The notes under the pieces: generated by a model
Databases searched by the model: none
What the model saw: the letters and a program-made list of their open reading frames with translations, nothing else
Told to the model about the DNA's origin: nothing
Part shown: positions 8,764-18,470 of the stretch, piece after piece
How the letters are laid out: every line of letters starts with the position of its first letter
How positions within the stretch are numbered: the first letter of the stretch is position 1
Assembly: GCF_039527675.1 (NCBI RefSeq)
Contig: NZ_BAAAKI010000025.1
Span: 85,428-149,427, forward strand
Direction: 5' to 3'
DNA length: 64,000 nt
DNA from: Luteococcus sanguinis
GTDB taxonomy: Bacteria; Actinomycetota; Actinomycetes; Propionibacteriales; Propionibacteriaceae
Position numbers and translations under genes: made by a program

Positions 8764-9885
8764 ATGAGCACGCAGACAAGCTCGAACGACGTCGTCCTCG
8801 TCCTCGGCACCCGCCCCGAGGCGATCAAGCTGGCCGGCATCGCGCGTGCCCTCGGGAAGCGCGGCCGGGTGGTGCACACCGGCCAGCACTACGACGCGAA
8901 CATGTGGGGACGGGTGCTGGACGACCTCGCTGGGGTGCAGGTGAGCGAGCACATCGAGATCGGCGGACGCAGCCGTGGTGAGCAGATCGGGCTCGCCGTG
9001 CAGGAGCTCACCCGCTACCTGACCGAACACCCGGCCCGCGCCGTCGTCGTCCAGGGCGACACCAATTCGACCCTCGCCGGCGCGATCGCCGCCAACACCT
9101 TGGGCATTCCGGTCGTCCACGTCGAGGCCGGGCTGCGGTCACACGACCGGGGCATGCCCGAGGAGATCAATCGCATCCTCGTCGACCAGGTCGCCGAGCT
9201 GTGCTGCGCGCCGGTGCAGGCCAACGCCGACCAACTCGCGCACGAGGGTGTCGCGAGCGAGCGCATCGTGCTCACCGGCAACACGCTGGCCGACGCGATG
9301 GTCTCGCTGGCGGCCACCGACGACGAACTGGCCGAGGTGATGGCCAAGTACGGCGTCGAGCGGGACATGTTCGTGCTCTCGACGATTCACCGCGCCGGCA
9401 CCGTCGACGACCAAGCGCAGCTCACCGCGCTGCTCGACGGCCTCGCTGCCGTCGCGAAGCGCACCACCGTGCTGCTGCCGCTGCACCCGCACACGCGCAA
9501 GAACATCGACGCGTGGGGCATCGGTGACCACCTCGACGACATCACGATCATCGAACCGCTTCCGCCCAAGGAGTTCATGGCGCTGGAGCAGACCGCCGGC
9601 CTGATCATCTCCGACTCCGGCGGCGTGCAGGAGGAGGCCTGTCTCTTTCGTCGTCCGCTGCTGGTGGTCCGCGACTCCACCGAACGCCCGGAGCTGCTGG
9701 ACGGGTGGTGCCGCCTGCTCGGCGACGACGACCCGGTCGAGACCCTGACCCAGGCCTGGTACGTCTCCGCCGGCTGGCGCGAACAGCTCGCGCACCGCGA
9801 CTTCCCGTACCGCACCGAGGCTGTCAGCGACGAGATCGTCGCCGAGATCGACCGGCGCTGGCCCGCCCGGGAGCGCACCGCGTGA
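8764..9885 (+). CDS. wecB: UDP-N-acetylglucosamine 2-epimerase (non-hydrolysing)
   Basis: A 373-aa enzyme interconverting UDP-GlcNAc and UDP-ManNAc. The family signature set is present in order: GTRPEAIKL (residues 16-24), VQGDTNST, VEAGLRSHD, PEEINR and SDSGGVQEEA. ManNAc units are used in surface polysaccharides and linkage units, consistent with the neighbours. Its last codons overlap the GTG start of the next membrane protein (GTGA), implying translational coupling. Confidence 0.9.
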   Translation: MSTQTSSNDVVLVLGTRPEAIKLAGIARALGKRGRVVHTGQHYDANMWGRVLDDLAGVQVSEHIEIGGRSRGEQIGLAVQELTRYLTEHPARAVVVQGDTNSTLAGAIAANTLGIPVVHVEAGLRSHDRGMPEEINRILVDQVAELCCAPVQANADQLAHEGVASERIVLTGNTLADAMVSLAATDDELAEVMAKYGVERDMFVLSTIHRAGTVDDQAQLTALLDGLAAVAKRTTVLLPLHPHTRKNIDAWGIGDHLDDITIIEPLPPKEFMALEQTAGLIISDSGGVQEEACLFRRPLLVVRDSTERPELLDGWCRLLGDDDPVETLTQAWYVSAGWREQLAHRDFPYRTEAVSDEIVAEIDRRWPARERTA

Positions 9886-10679
9886 CGCTGTCGTACGTGC
9901 TGATCGGCCTGGCCGTCCTCTCCTACGGCGTGGACGGTGTCCTGCTGACGAAGGGCTCCCAGGCCGACGGCGGGGCGCTGCACTCCAAGTTCTGGTGGTA
10001 CGGGACGATGCTGCAGGGCGTCGGCTTCTTCCTCACCTTCGCCGCTCGCACCGACCTGCCGCTGCTGTTCGTGCAGGCTGCGTCGGTCGCCGCGCTGGCG
10101 GTGACCGCGCTGCTCAGCCAGTTGCTGGGCATGCACCGGCTGCGCTGGCTGGACGGGCTGGCCATCATCGGGATGATCGCCGGCCTCACGATGCTGGGCA
10201 TGTCCACGCAGCCGGGCCCGACCACCTTCGTCCACCCCTGGACCGTGCCGGTGCTGTTCGCAGCGCTGGCCGCCAGCCTCGGCTTCCTGTGGGGCCGATG
10301 GCCAGCGGCGTGGTTTGGGCTTCTGGGCGGTCTCGGCTTCGGAACCAGCGCGATCGGCGCCCGACTGCTGGCCTCCAGCCCGGGACGGGTGTTCTGGCAC
10401 TTCTGGGAATGGAGTACGACCGACTGGGTCCACGCCCTGCTGGTCCCCGCCGGGCTGGTCGTCGGCCAGGTCTTCCTCACCAAGGGGCTGGCAAGGCGCC
10501 CCGCCGTCACGGCGCTGGGCGCCATGTACCTGGCCAGCACCGTGTGGCCCATCCTGGTCGGGCTGGGGATGCTGCACGAGAATCCACGAACAGGCACCGC
10601 TCCGCTGGTCGTTCTGGGTACGATCATCACTCTGGCCGCGGCCCTCCGTCTCGTGCGACAGGGCGCCGCCAGCAACTGA
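9882..10679 (+). CDS. DMT/EamA-like integral membrane protein
   Basis: A 265-aa, very hydrophobic protein with about 8-9 transmembrane segments and small polar loops, beginning at a GTG that overlaps the wecB stop. The segment layout resembles drug/metabolite transporter (EamA) proteins. Within an operon of deacetylase, UDP-GlcNAc epimerase and methyltransferase it could move a lipid-linked sugar or precursor, but no substrate motif is visible and it might instead be a structural partner of the glycan enzymes. Confidence 0.6.
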   Translation: MTLSYVLIGLAVLSYGVDGVLLTKGSQADGGALHSKFWWYGTMLQGVGFFLTFAARTDLPLLFVQAASVAALAVTALLSQLLGMHRLRWLDGLAIIGMIAGLTMLGMSTQPGPTTFVHPWTVPVLFAALAASLGFLWGRWPAAWFGLLGGLGFGTSAIGARLLASSPGRVFWHFWEWSTTDWVHALLVPAGLVVGQVFLTKGLARRPAVTALGAMYLASTVWPILVGLGMLHENPRTGTAPLVVLGTIITLAAALRLVRQGAASN

Positions 10680-10698
10680 CCGTTCTCGAGGGGCGACG

Positions 10699-11550
10699 AT
10701 GGCAACACTGTGTCCTTTGTGCCTGCACGTGGGCCGCGATGAACTGCGCCCTGCCAGCAGCCGCGACTACCAATACCTGGTCTGCCGCACCTGCGGCGCA
10801 GGCCAGATCGACCCGATGCCGGACGACCTGCGCAGCCTCTATGACCAGGGCTATTTCGTCGACGGGGGGTCCCGCGCCGGCTACGCCAACTACGAGGCGG
10901 ACGAGGAGCTGCACCGCCGGACCGCAACAGAGCGCATCGCCCGGCTCACCGCCGCGCTCGGCCCCGGTGCTCGTCCGGGCTCTTTGGTCGAAATCGGCTC
11001 GGCGACCGGTTTCGGCCTGCTCGAGGCTCAACGGGCCGGATGGCAGGCCGTCGGCGTCGAGATCTCCGAATGGGCCGGCAACCGCGCGCGGGAGCGCGGA
11101 GCGAATGTCGTCCACACTCTCGAGGAGGTGCCGGACGCCCCCCACGATGCCGTCGCCTTCTTTCAGTCGCTTGAGCACCTTCCCGACCCGGTGGCAGCGT
11201 TGAAGCGGTCGGCCGAGCTGCTGCGCCCGGGCGGGGTGCTGGTCTGCGAGACCTGGGACGCCCGCTCTCGCACCGCGCGGCTGACGGGATCGCGTTGGCA
11301 GCAGCTCAGCCCTCCCTCCGTGCTCTGGCTGTTCACCGAACAGGCCATACGGGCCGCGGTCGAACCCTGGGGGCTGGAACTGACCAGCTGGCGCCGGACG
11401 GGCAAGAGCGTGAGCCTCGCCACCGTGGTGGGCCAGTCCCTTCCGGATGGAAGCCGGGCAAAGTCCTTGCTGGACGGGCGCCTGGGTCGCGTCGCCATCC
11501 CGTACCCGCTGGACGACCTCGTCACCTTCACCGCCGTCCGCCGCTCCTGA
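10699..11550 (+). CDS. Class I SAM methyltransferase with N-terminal zinc ribbon
   Basis: A 283-aa protein. The first 35 residues carry two Cys pairs (CPLC and CRTCG), a zinc-binding module common to sugar methyltransferases of surface-polysaccharide loci. The SAM-binding glycine motif VEIGSATGFG lies near residue 96 and the acidic ribose contact VGVEIS follows. The start is the ATG 19 bp after the previous stop. It probably methylates a sugar or a polyprenyl-linked glycan; the position modified cannot be deduced. Confidence 0.8.
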   Translation: MATLCPLCLHVGRDELRPASSRDYQYLVCRTCGAGQIDPMPDDLRSLYDQGYFVDGGSRAGYANYEADEELHRRTATERIARLTAALGPGARPGSLVEIGSATGFGLLEAQRAGWQAVGVEISEWAGNRARERGANVVHTLEEVPDAPHDAVAFFQSLEHLPDPVAALKRSAELLRPGGVLVCETWDARSRTARLTGSRWQQLSPPSVLWLFTEQAIRAAVEPWGLELTSWRRTGKSVSLATVVGQSLPDGSRAKSLLDGRLGRVAIPYPLDDLVTFTAVRRS

Positions 11551-11666
11551 TGGCCTTCTGAGAAGTCCATGGGAAACTTGGGTCGGCGGTGCCCTGCGCG
11601 GTTGCTTTGACTAGTCTGTGAACCGTTGACGCTTGCTCCCGGGGGAGCGGCTCGAGGGGGTAACAC

Positions 11667-12776
11667 ATGTCCACGGTTCGCGGAACGGCTGGCGATGACG
11701 CACGGGCAACGGGATCTTTCGTGATCCCCTGCTTCCGCGAGGAGGCAACGGTTGCGCGCACGCTGCGCGAGATCGACAAACTCGCTCAGTCAAAGAACCA
11801 GTTCGACTGGGAGATCATCGTCGTCAACGACGGGTCGGACGACGACACCCTCGGCGTGGCCACCCGCGCCGCCGAGGCGCTCTCGACCCCCGTCCGGATC
11901 CTGTCCCACCGCCGCAATGCCGGCCTCGGCGCCGGCATGCGTACCGGCATCACCGCATCCACCGGCGATGTCGTGGTCGCCGTCGACTGTGACCTGTCCT
12001 ACTCGGTCGATGACATCGCGCGCCTGATCGACACCTGGGCCGAATCCCACCCGCACATCGTCATCGCCTCCCCCTACATGGAGGGTGGCGCGTCCGTCCG
12101 CGTGCCGCGGCCGCTCGCCGTCCGGTCCCAGGCGGCGAACAAGTTCCTCAACTTCACCGCCTACCACGACGTGAAGACCCTCACCGGCATGGTGCGCGCC
12201 TATGACGGGCCCTTCGTCCGCGGGCTGACGCTCAAGGCCGAGGGCCCCGACGTGATGGTCGAGATCATCTACAAGGCGCAGGTACTGCGCGCACGAATCG
12301 TCGAGATCCCCGCGACGCTGTCCTGGGCCGGCCTGGAACAGCGCGTCTCCCGCTCGGCGCTGACCTCGACCACCTCGCGACTGACCACCTACCGGCAGCT
12401 GATCAACGGCTACCTGTGGCGTCCCTTCTGGGTCCCGCTGCTGATGGGCCTGTTCTTCGGCGTCGTCGGCTTCATCCTCACCCTGACCGGGCACCTCGGG
12501 TGGGATGGCATCGCGACTGCGTCCTGCACCCTCGCCGTGGCGCTGACCGTGATGTCCCTGATGAGCCTGCAGTCGAAGCGCTACTTCGAGGAGTTGTACA
12601 ACATGGGCTTCGGCATCCGGCGTTCGCTTCCGCAGGAGCCCATCCGGACACCATCGATCGAGACGCGCATCGACGCCGCAAAGTCGTGGGTGCCCTCGAA
12701 TGTGCCAGACATTCCCGAATGGAACGGCGCCTCCGCGGCTCCCGAGCCCTTCGACCAGGTCAAGGTCTTGCACTGA
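11667..12776 (+). CDS. Membrane-anchored GT2 glycosyltransferase (polyprenyl-phosphate type)
   Basis: A 369-aa enzyme whose GT-A domain shows FVIPCFREE, the nucleotide contact VNDGSDD and the metal-binding DCDLSYS near residue 110. Two strongly hydrophobic C-terminal helices lie at about 255-300, as in dolichyl/undecaprenyl-phosphate sugar synthases that load a sugar onto polyprenyl phosphate. Such a donor is what the GT87 protein upstream would need. It has its own ribosome site (GAGGGGG) and a 116-bp upstream gap with a possible -10 TAGTCT at 11612. Confidence 0.8.
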   Translation: MSTVRGTAGDDARATGSFVIPCFREEATVARTLREIDKLAQSKNQFDWEIIVVNDGSDDDTLGVATRAAEALSTPVRILSHRRNAGLGAGMRTGITASTGDVVVAVDCDLSYSVDDIARLIDTWAESHPHIVIASPYMEGGASVRVPRPLAVRSQAANKFLNFTAYHDVKTLTGMVRAYDGPFVRGLTLKAEGPDVMVEIIYKAQVLRARIVEIPATLSWAGLEQRVSRSALTSTTSRLTTYRQLINGYLWRPFWVPLLMGLFFGVVGFILTLTGHLGWDGIATASCTLAVALTVMSLMSLQSKRYFEELYNMGFGIRRSLPQEPIRTPSIETRIDAAKSWVPSNVPDIPEWNGASAAPEPFDQVKVLH

Positions 12777-12792
12777 CGCCAGCCCGGGTCCC

Positions 12793-13404
12793 TCAGCAGC
12801 GGCCGAGGGCCATCTCCTTGGCGTACCCACCGAGCTGGTAGAGCACCTGGTAGCGCAACCAGTTGGCCTCCATGGGCCAGTGCACGCCAACCACTGGAAT
12901 GTCCTGGCCCAGGCAGCGCTTCATGATGAATCGTGTGCGCGCAGCGTGGACGTCGACGGTGACGATCGTGAAGGTGGTCCAACCGTGTTTGGCTGCCAGA
13001 TCTCGAAGGTTCTGCGCCTCACCTCGGGTGGTTGAGGGGTTGGGCGGAAAACAGTAGACCGGCCATCCAGCGTCCTGGCCGCAGTAACGCTGATCCCACG
13101 AAGGGTTTGGCGTTGACAGGACGAGGTTCTTCGCGACGCCTTGGCTCATGAGCTCCTTGGCGTAGTCCACACGCCACGTATCCAAGGGGCCGAGCACGAA
13201 CAGCACGTCCACCTGTTCGGTTGGCACGGGATCGTAGTGAGCGTGGTAAACGACCCGCTGCGCGAACTGGTGCAGGCCAACGCCAGCGACCAGGGCAAGC
13301 ACCAGGGTGATCCCCGCAAACCACCGCACCCAATGCCGTCGAGGGCGCTCCCGTCGAACCAGCGTCACAGTGGCGGGGGCAGGGCTCTGCGTCACGTCCC
13401 TCAC
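12793..13404 (-). CDS. YdcF-like (DUF218) membrane-anchored protein
   Basis: A 203-aa protein with one N-terminal transmembrane helix (about residues 28-46) and an extracytoplasmic DUF218-like domain: a 'VDVLFVLGPLDTW' strand, a STTRGEAQNL motif near residue 128 (the family has a conserved T-x-x-N/E region) and a basic VHAARTRFI segment. The family includes ElyC/SanA-type envelope proteins linked to polysaccharide or peptidoglycan metabolism. Reaction unknown. It converges on the GT2 gene. Confidence 0.65.
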   Translation of the reverse strand: MRDVTQSPAPATVTLVRRERPRRHWVRWFAGITLVLALVAGVGLHQFAQRVVYHAHYDPVPTEQVDVLFVLGPLDTWRVDYAKELMSQGVAKNLVLSTPNPSWDQRYCGQDAGWPVYCFPPNPSTTRGEAQNLRDLAAKHGWTTFTIVTVDVHAARTRFIMKRCLGQDIPVVGVHWPMEANWLRYQVLYQLGGYAKEMALGRC

Positions 13405-13445
13405 GTTACCCCTCAGGCAATGGACGAGCCCTCGCGTGTCTGGTC

Positions 13446-13451
13446 TACTGT
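13446..13451 (+). promoter_or_regulatory. -10 element of leaderless ppgK promoter
   Basis: TACTGT followed by six bases and then the ATG of ppgK; there is no ribosome site in between. Confidence 0.55.
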
Positions 13452-13457
13452 GACGCC

Positions 13458-14213
13458 ATGAGCACAGTGCTGGGCATCGACATCGGTGGATCGGGCGTCA
13501 AGGGCGCCCCCGTTGACCTGGGGACGGGTGAATTCGCGGCGGAGCGGCTGCGGATCGAGACCCCCGCCGAGTCGACCCCCAAGAATGTCGCGAAGGTCGT
13601 CGGCCAGATCGTCGACCACTTCGCCGATCAGCTCGGCGACGGCCCGGTCGGCATCACCGTCCCGGCCCCGGTGGTGCACGGGATGATCCCCTTCATGGCG
13701 AACCTCGACAAGAAGTGGAAGAAGCTCGAGGCCGAGAAGTTCTTCTCCGACGAACTCGGGCGCGCGGTGACCATCGTCAACGACGCGGACGCGGCCGGCG
13801 TCGCCGAGGTGCAGTTCGGTGCTGCCAAGGGCGCCGAGGGTGTCGTCATCATGACCACCTTGGGTACGGGCATCGGCACGGCGGTCATCAACGACGGCGT
13901 CCTGCTTCCGAACACCGAGCTGGGCCACATCGAGGTCGACGGCAAGGACGCTGAGAAGCGCGCCGCCGCCTCCGCCCGCGAGCGCGAGGGCCTCAGCTAC
14001 GACGAGTGGGTGCCGCGTCTGCAGCGCTACTACGAGACCCTCGAAATGCTGCTGTGGCCCGACCTGTTCGTCGTCGGCGGTGGCGTGTCCAAGAAGGCGG
14101 ACAAGTTCCTGCCGCAGCTGAAGCTCCGTGCGCCGATCATCCCCGCCAAGCTGCAGAACCAGGCTGGCATCATCGGCGCCGCCTGGCTCGCGTCCGAGCA
14201 CGCGTCCAAGTAG
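13458..14213 (+). CDS. ppgK: Polyphosphate glucokinase
   Basis: A 251-aa ROK-family kinase that phosphorylates glucose using polyphosphate or ATP. The N terminus has the phosphate-binding GIDIGGSGVKGAPVD, which is characteristic of actinobacterial PpgK, and NDADAAGVAEV near residue 113 contains the catalytic/sugar-contacting Asp region; TTLGTGIGTA follows as the second phosphate loop. It feeds glucose-6-phosphate to the same pool used by pgi and the UDP-sugar enzymes of this window. The start codon is adjacent to a leaderless -10. Confidence 0.93.
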   Translation: MSTVLGIDIGGSGVKGAPVDLGTGEFAAERLRIETPAESTPKNVAKVVGQIVDHFADQLGDGPVGITVPAPVVHGMIPFMANLDKKWKKLEAEKFFSDELGRAVTIVNDADAAGVAEVQFGAAKGAEGVVIMTTLGTGIGTAVINDGVLLPNTELGHIEVDGKDAEKRAAASAREREGLSYDEWVPRLQRYYETLEMLLWPDLFVVGGGVSKKADKFLPQLKLRAPIIPAKLQNQAGIIGAAWLASEHASK

Positions 14214-14236
14214 TCCGTCCACGCTCTGTTTCCGCT

Positions 14237-14304
14237 GATCAGTCCCCTGGGTGCCGGATCAGTCCCCGTCGATTGGGGCTGATGTGTTCCTTCGGGGACT
14301 GATC
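14237..14304. repeat. Two direct and one inverted copy of GATCAGTCCCC
   Basis: The 11-mer GATCAGTCCCC occurs at 14237-14247 and 14257-14267 and its complement at 14294-14304, all between the convergent stops of ppgK and the ACT-domain gene. Either direct copy can pair with the inverted copy, giving two mutually exclusive hairpins; most likely a terminator with a duplicated arm. Confidence 0.7.
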
Positions 14305-14331
14305 GGGTGAAACTGGCGACGGACGGAGGAC

Positions 14332-14835
14332 TCAGGCCAGGTCGAGGTCGACCATCAGCTCGGTGGCGATGGCCTCCAGCGCCTCACGGACCGCATCTGG
14401 CTCCACGCCCTCGGGCAGCCTGATGCGGGCGTCGGCCTCGAACAGCGTCCCGTCGCCCATCGGCGCGGCAACCGTGTCGGTCGCCAGCTCGTCGATGGTG
14501 ATCCCGAGACCCGCCAACGTGCGGGCGACCTCGCGGACGATGCCCGGCCGGTCCTGACCGACGAGGTGCAGCGACAGGTGGTCGCCGTCAGCATCCGCGG
14601 GAGCATCGGCGCGGGTGACCCGTACCTCCAGCGCGCCGAGTTCGTCCATCGCGTCCACCAGCTCGTCGACCTTCGCATCGTCCACCTCGACGAGCACGAT
14701 GCCGGCGAACTTGCCGGCCAGCCGGGCCATCTCGCTCTCGAGCCAGTTGCCGCCATGGTCTGCCACCGCGCTCGCGAGGGCGGCCACCAGACCTTCCCGG
14801 TCGTCCGCGACTGCCGTCAACACCAGCTTTGCCAT
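14332..14835 (-). CDS. Double ACT-domain protein, GcvR-like
   Basis: A 167-aa protein made of two ACT domains: residues 1-75 (LVLTAVADDREGLVAAL ...) and 88-165 (LVGQDRPGIVREVARTL ...). The arrangement matches glycine cleavage system transcriptional repressor (GcvR)-type proteins, which bind amino acids and act through partner proteins. No DNA-binding domain is present. Promoter TAGGCT directly upstream makes its mRNA probably leaderless. Target unknown in this organism. Confidence 0.8.
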   Translation of the reverse strand: MAKLVLTAVADDREGLVAALASAVADHGGNWLESEMARLAGKFAGIVLVEVDDAKVDELVDAMDELGALEVRVTRADAPADADGDHLSLHLVGQDRPGIVREVARTLAGLGITIDELATDTVAAPMGDGTLFEADARIRLPEGVEPDAVREALEAIATELMVDLDLA

Positions 14836-14841
14836 GCGGCG

Positions 14842-14847
14842 AGCCTA
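14842..14847 (-). promoter_or_regulatory. -10 element of leaderless promoter for the ACT protein
   Basis: On the minus strand TAGGCT is followed by six bases and then the ATG at 14835. Confidence 0.55.
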
Positions 14848-14988
14848 TCGGTCACCCACGGTGGATGGCTGCTGGGTGGGGTGGGCACTCCCATGATCGG
14901 CCTGCATCGCCAGCATCCCGACCAAGGGCATGCACAGCGTCAGGAGAACACCAGCGATCACATTGCTGAGGGTTCGTCGCGACGGCAT
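14845..14988 (-). CDS. Possible 47-aa single-helix membrane peptide
   Basis: A short frame starting at ATG 14988 encodes a basic start (MPSRRTLSN), one hydrophobic helix of about 20 residues and a polar tail. It lies between the GH16 gene and the ACT gene, in the same direction as both. The ribosome site is weak (AGAAGG, spaced rather far) and it overlaps the promoter of the ACT gene, so it may be non-coding. Nothing else is visible between 14848 and 15125. Confidence 0.2.
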   Translation of the reverse strand: MPSRRTLSNVIAGVLLTLCMPLVGMLAMQADHGSAHPTQQPSTVGDR

Positions 14989-15125
14989 CGGGACTGCCTT
15001 CTCGAGGCGGGGCTCCAGAGCCCTCGCCCGCGTCTGGGAGTGGTTGCCTCCATGCTGCCCGACAACTTGGACGCCCGTCCATCCCTTGCAGGGTTGGGGA
15101 CCCCAGCTGGCTCCCCATGTCTCGC

Positions 15126-16061
15126 TCAGGCGGTCCAGAGTTGCACCCAATCGATGCTGAAAGGTCGCCCCACTCCAGTCCCAAGTATGACGTTCATCCC
15201 GCGTCGTTCCGCTTCAAGATCGAATATCCCGAAGCTAACGTCCGAACGTTTGTTTGAGGTCGAATCTTCCACCATTTCGGGTAACACACCATCGACCGTC
15301 CGCCGTACAGACCTCAGTTCAACGCCGTTCAAATACCATGAAAACTTCTCGGCGGACCAAAGGCAGCCTACAACCTGCCACTGGGAAAAATCACTGCCTG
15401 TGGCTGTGCTGACGTTGGGGTTCCGAAAGTGAGACTCGACCGTTGGGGTGCGCCAGACATGGACCGTGCCTCCGAACACATCTGACGGGTTACCAGACTC
15501 GAAGAAGTCCAGTTCCGCGTACCCCTCGCCCCCCACCGTGTTGTCGAACAGCGACTGGCTTACGGACCAGAAGGCAGGCCAAGACATTCCCCCACCCTGG
15601 ACACCCGCGTGTCCGGAAGGAAACTTGATTCGCGCTTCGAAGTAACCCTGGCCGAAAGTCTGTCCCGCACGAGTATTCGGATCCATCGTCGCCAGCTGCA
15701 TGTTGAAATTGCTTGTCAAGGGGGAGATGGTCAGCACTGACTCCCGCACCTCGATCGCCTCCCGCGGGGTATCAGACATGTTCCAAAGGTGCACACCAGA
15801 TGGGTACCAGATGTACCCATTTTTGCCAGTGCAATTCATGTCGATGGTCGCAAGGTCATCGAAATCATCGAACAGGACGCGATTGGTAAAGCCTGCGGCC
15901 GCCGCAGGTGGAGGGACGTCCCTCACTCGCCCATAACCAGTGGAATCACGCTCAGATCGGTCCCCGATTAGTGCGACCACCCCCAACCCGGTGAGGGCCG
16001 CAGCCAAGGTGCGGCGTGTGGCTCGCGGGCGCGCCTCGGCCTCAATTGGATTGGAGTTCAC
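15126..16061 (-). CDS. Secreted glycoside hydrolase family 16-like protein
   Basis: A 311-aa protein with an N-terminal basic/hydrophobic export segment (residues 12-32). The GH16 catalytic signature ExDxxE is present as ELDFFE (Glu183, Asp185, Glu188), preceded by WPAFW, a typical substrate-binding tryptophan strand. GH16 enzymes cleave or transglycosylate beta-glucans and galactans, so it may trim the locally made polysaccharide. The start is GTG 16061 next to a leaderless -10. The gene is clearly AT-richer than argS and ppgK beside it, suggesting separate acquisition. Confidence 0.8.
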   Translation of the reverse strand: MNSNPIEAEARPRATRRTLAAALTGLGVVALIGDRSERDSTGYGRVRDVPPPAAAAGFTNRVLFDDFDDLATIDMNCTGKNGYIWYPSGVHLWNMSDTPREAIEVRESVLTISPLTSNFNMQLATMDPNTRAGQTFGQGYFEARIKFPSGHAGVQGGGMSWPAFWSVSQSLFDNTVGGEGYAELDFFESGNPSDVFGGTVHVWRTPTVESHFRNPNVSTATGSDFSQWQVVGCLWSAEKFSWYLNGVELRSVRRTVDGVLPEMVEDSTSNKRSDVSFGIFDLEAERRGMNVILGTGVGRPFSIDWVQLWTA

Positions 16062-16067
16062 ATTGAG

Positions 16068-16073
16068 AGTATA
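16068..16073 (-). promoter_or_regulatory. -10 element of leaderless GH16 promoter
   Basis: TATACT on the minus strand lies six bases before the GTG start; the surrounding 50 bp are unusually AT-rich. Confidence 0.55.
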
Positions 16074-16111
16074 TGGCTGAGCCAGAACGAAGTAAGTTTA
16101 CGCGGGACACA

Positions 16112-17746
<1,635 letters not shown>

Positions 17747-17864
17747 GGGGCACATTCTTTCACGGGCACCCGTCGGCTCTTCGCGCATGGCGAAGGGGCT
17801 GGTGGCCCGCTGCCATCGGGCGTTGTATGGAACCGAACGCATGGAACTGAACCAGGAGGAGACC

Positions 17865-18401
17865 ATGACACTCGACCTGTTCGCGGACGCCTTCGGACGC
17901 GCCGCCGAGAACCTGCCCCCGACCATCACCGGCCTCACCACCGACCAACTTGCCTGGCGACCGGCACCGGGCGCGAACCCCGCCGGCTGGTTGGCCTGGC
18001 ACCTCGCCCGCGTCGAGGACGAGCAGGTGGCCGACCTCGTCCGCAAGCTCATCGATCCCTCAGCCGCGACCGTCTGGGAGCAGGGCTGGCGGGATCGCTT
18101 CGCTCTTCCCTACGCCGCCGACGCGCACGGCTATGGCATGTCGGACGAACAGGTGGATGCCTTCGGCGCCACCGACCCGAGCCTGCTGCTCGGTTACTAC
18201 GCCGACGTCCACGGCGCCACCCTTGCGGCGCTGGACGCCTTCGACGCCCACCCGGGTGCGCTGGACCGTGTCGTCGACACCGGCTGGGATCCGCCGGTCA
18301 CCGGTGCGGTGCGGCTGGTGAGCGTCCTGGACGACGTCGCCCAACACGTCGGACAGCTCGCATACCTGCGCCACCTGATCGAGGCTCAGCGGTCGGCGTA
18401 A
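17865..18401 (+). CDS. DinB-like / DUF664 family protein
   Basis: A 178-aa four-helix-bundle protein of the DinB/YfiT superfamily, starting at an ATG five bases after a perfect AGGAGGA. The metal-ligand histidines typical of the fold can be seen: AWHLARVEDEQV near residue 45 and DDVAQHVGQLAYLRHL near the C terminus. These proteins often act as thiol-dependent (mycothiol) transferases or remain of unknown role. Divergent from argS. Confidence 0.75.
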   Translation: MTLDLFADAFGRAAENLPPTITGLTTDQLAWRPAPGANPAGWLAWHLARVEDEQVADLVRKLIDPSAATVWEQGWRDRFALPYAADAHGYGMSDEQVDAFGATDPSLLLGYYADVHGATLAALDAFDAHPGALDRVVDTGWDPPVTGAVRLVSVLDDVAQHVGQLAYLRHLIEAQRSA

Positions 18402-18470
18402 GGCATCGCCAGCCCTGTTTCCCCCAGCCCGCGACTAGGGTCGAACCCGTACTCAACCGGAGGTAACACC

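Noticed and set aside
7720..9120. 466-codon frame on the - strand across the deacetylase and wecB genes
   Set aside because: Shadow of two well-supported coupled genes; no ribosome site or domain.
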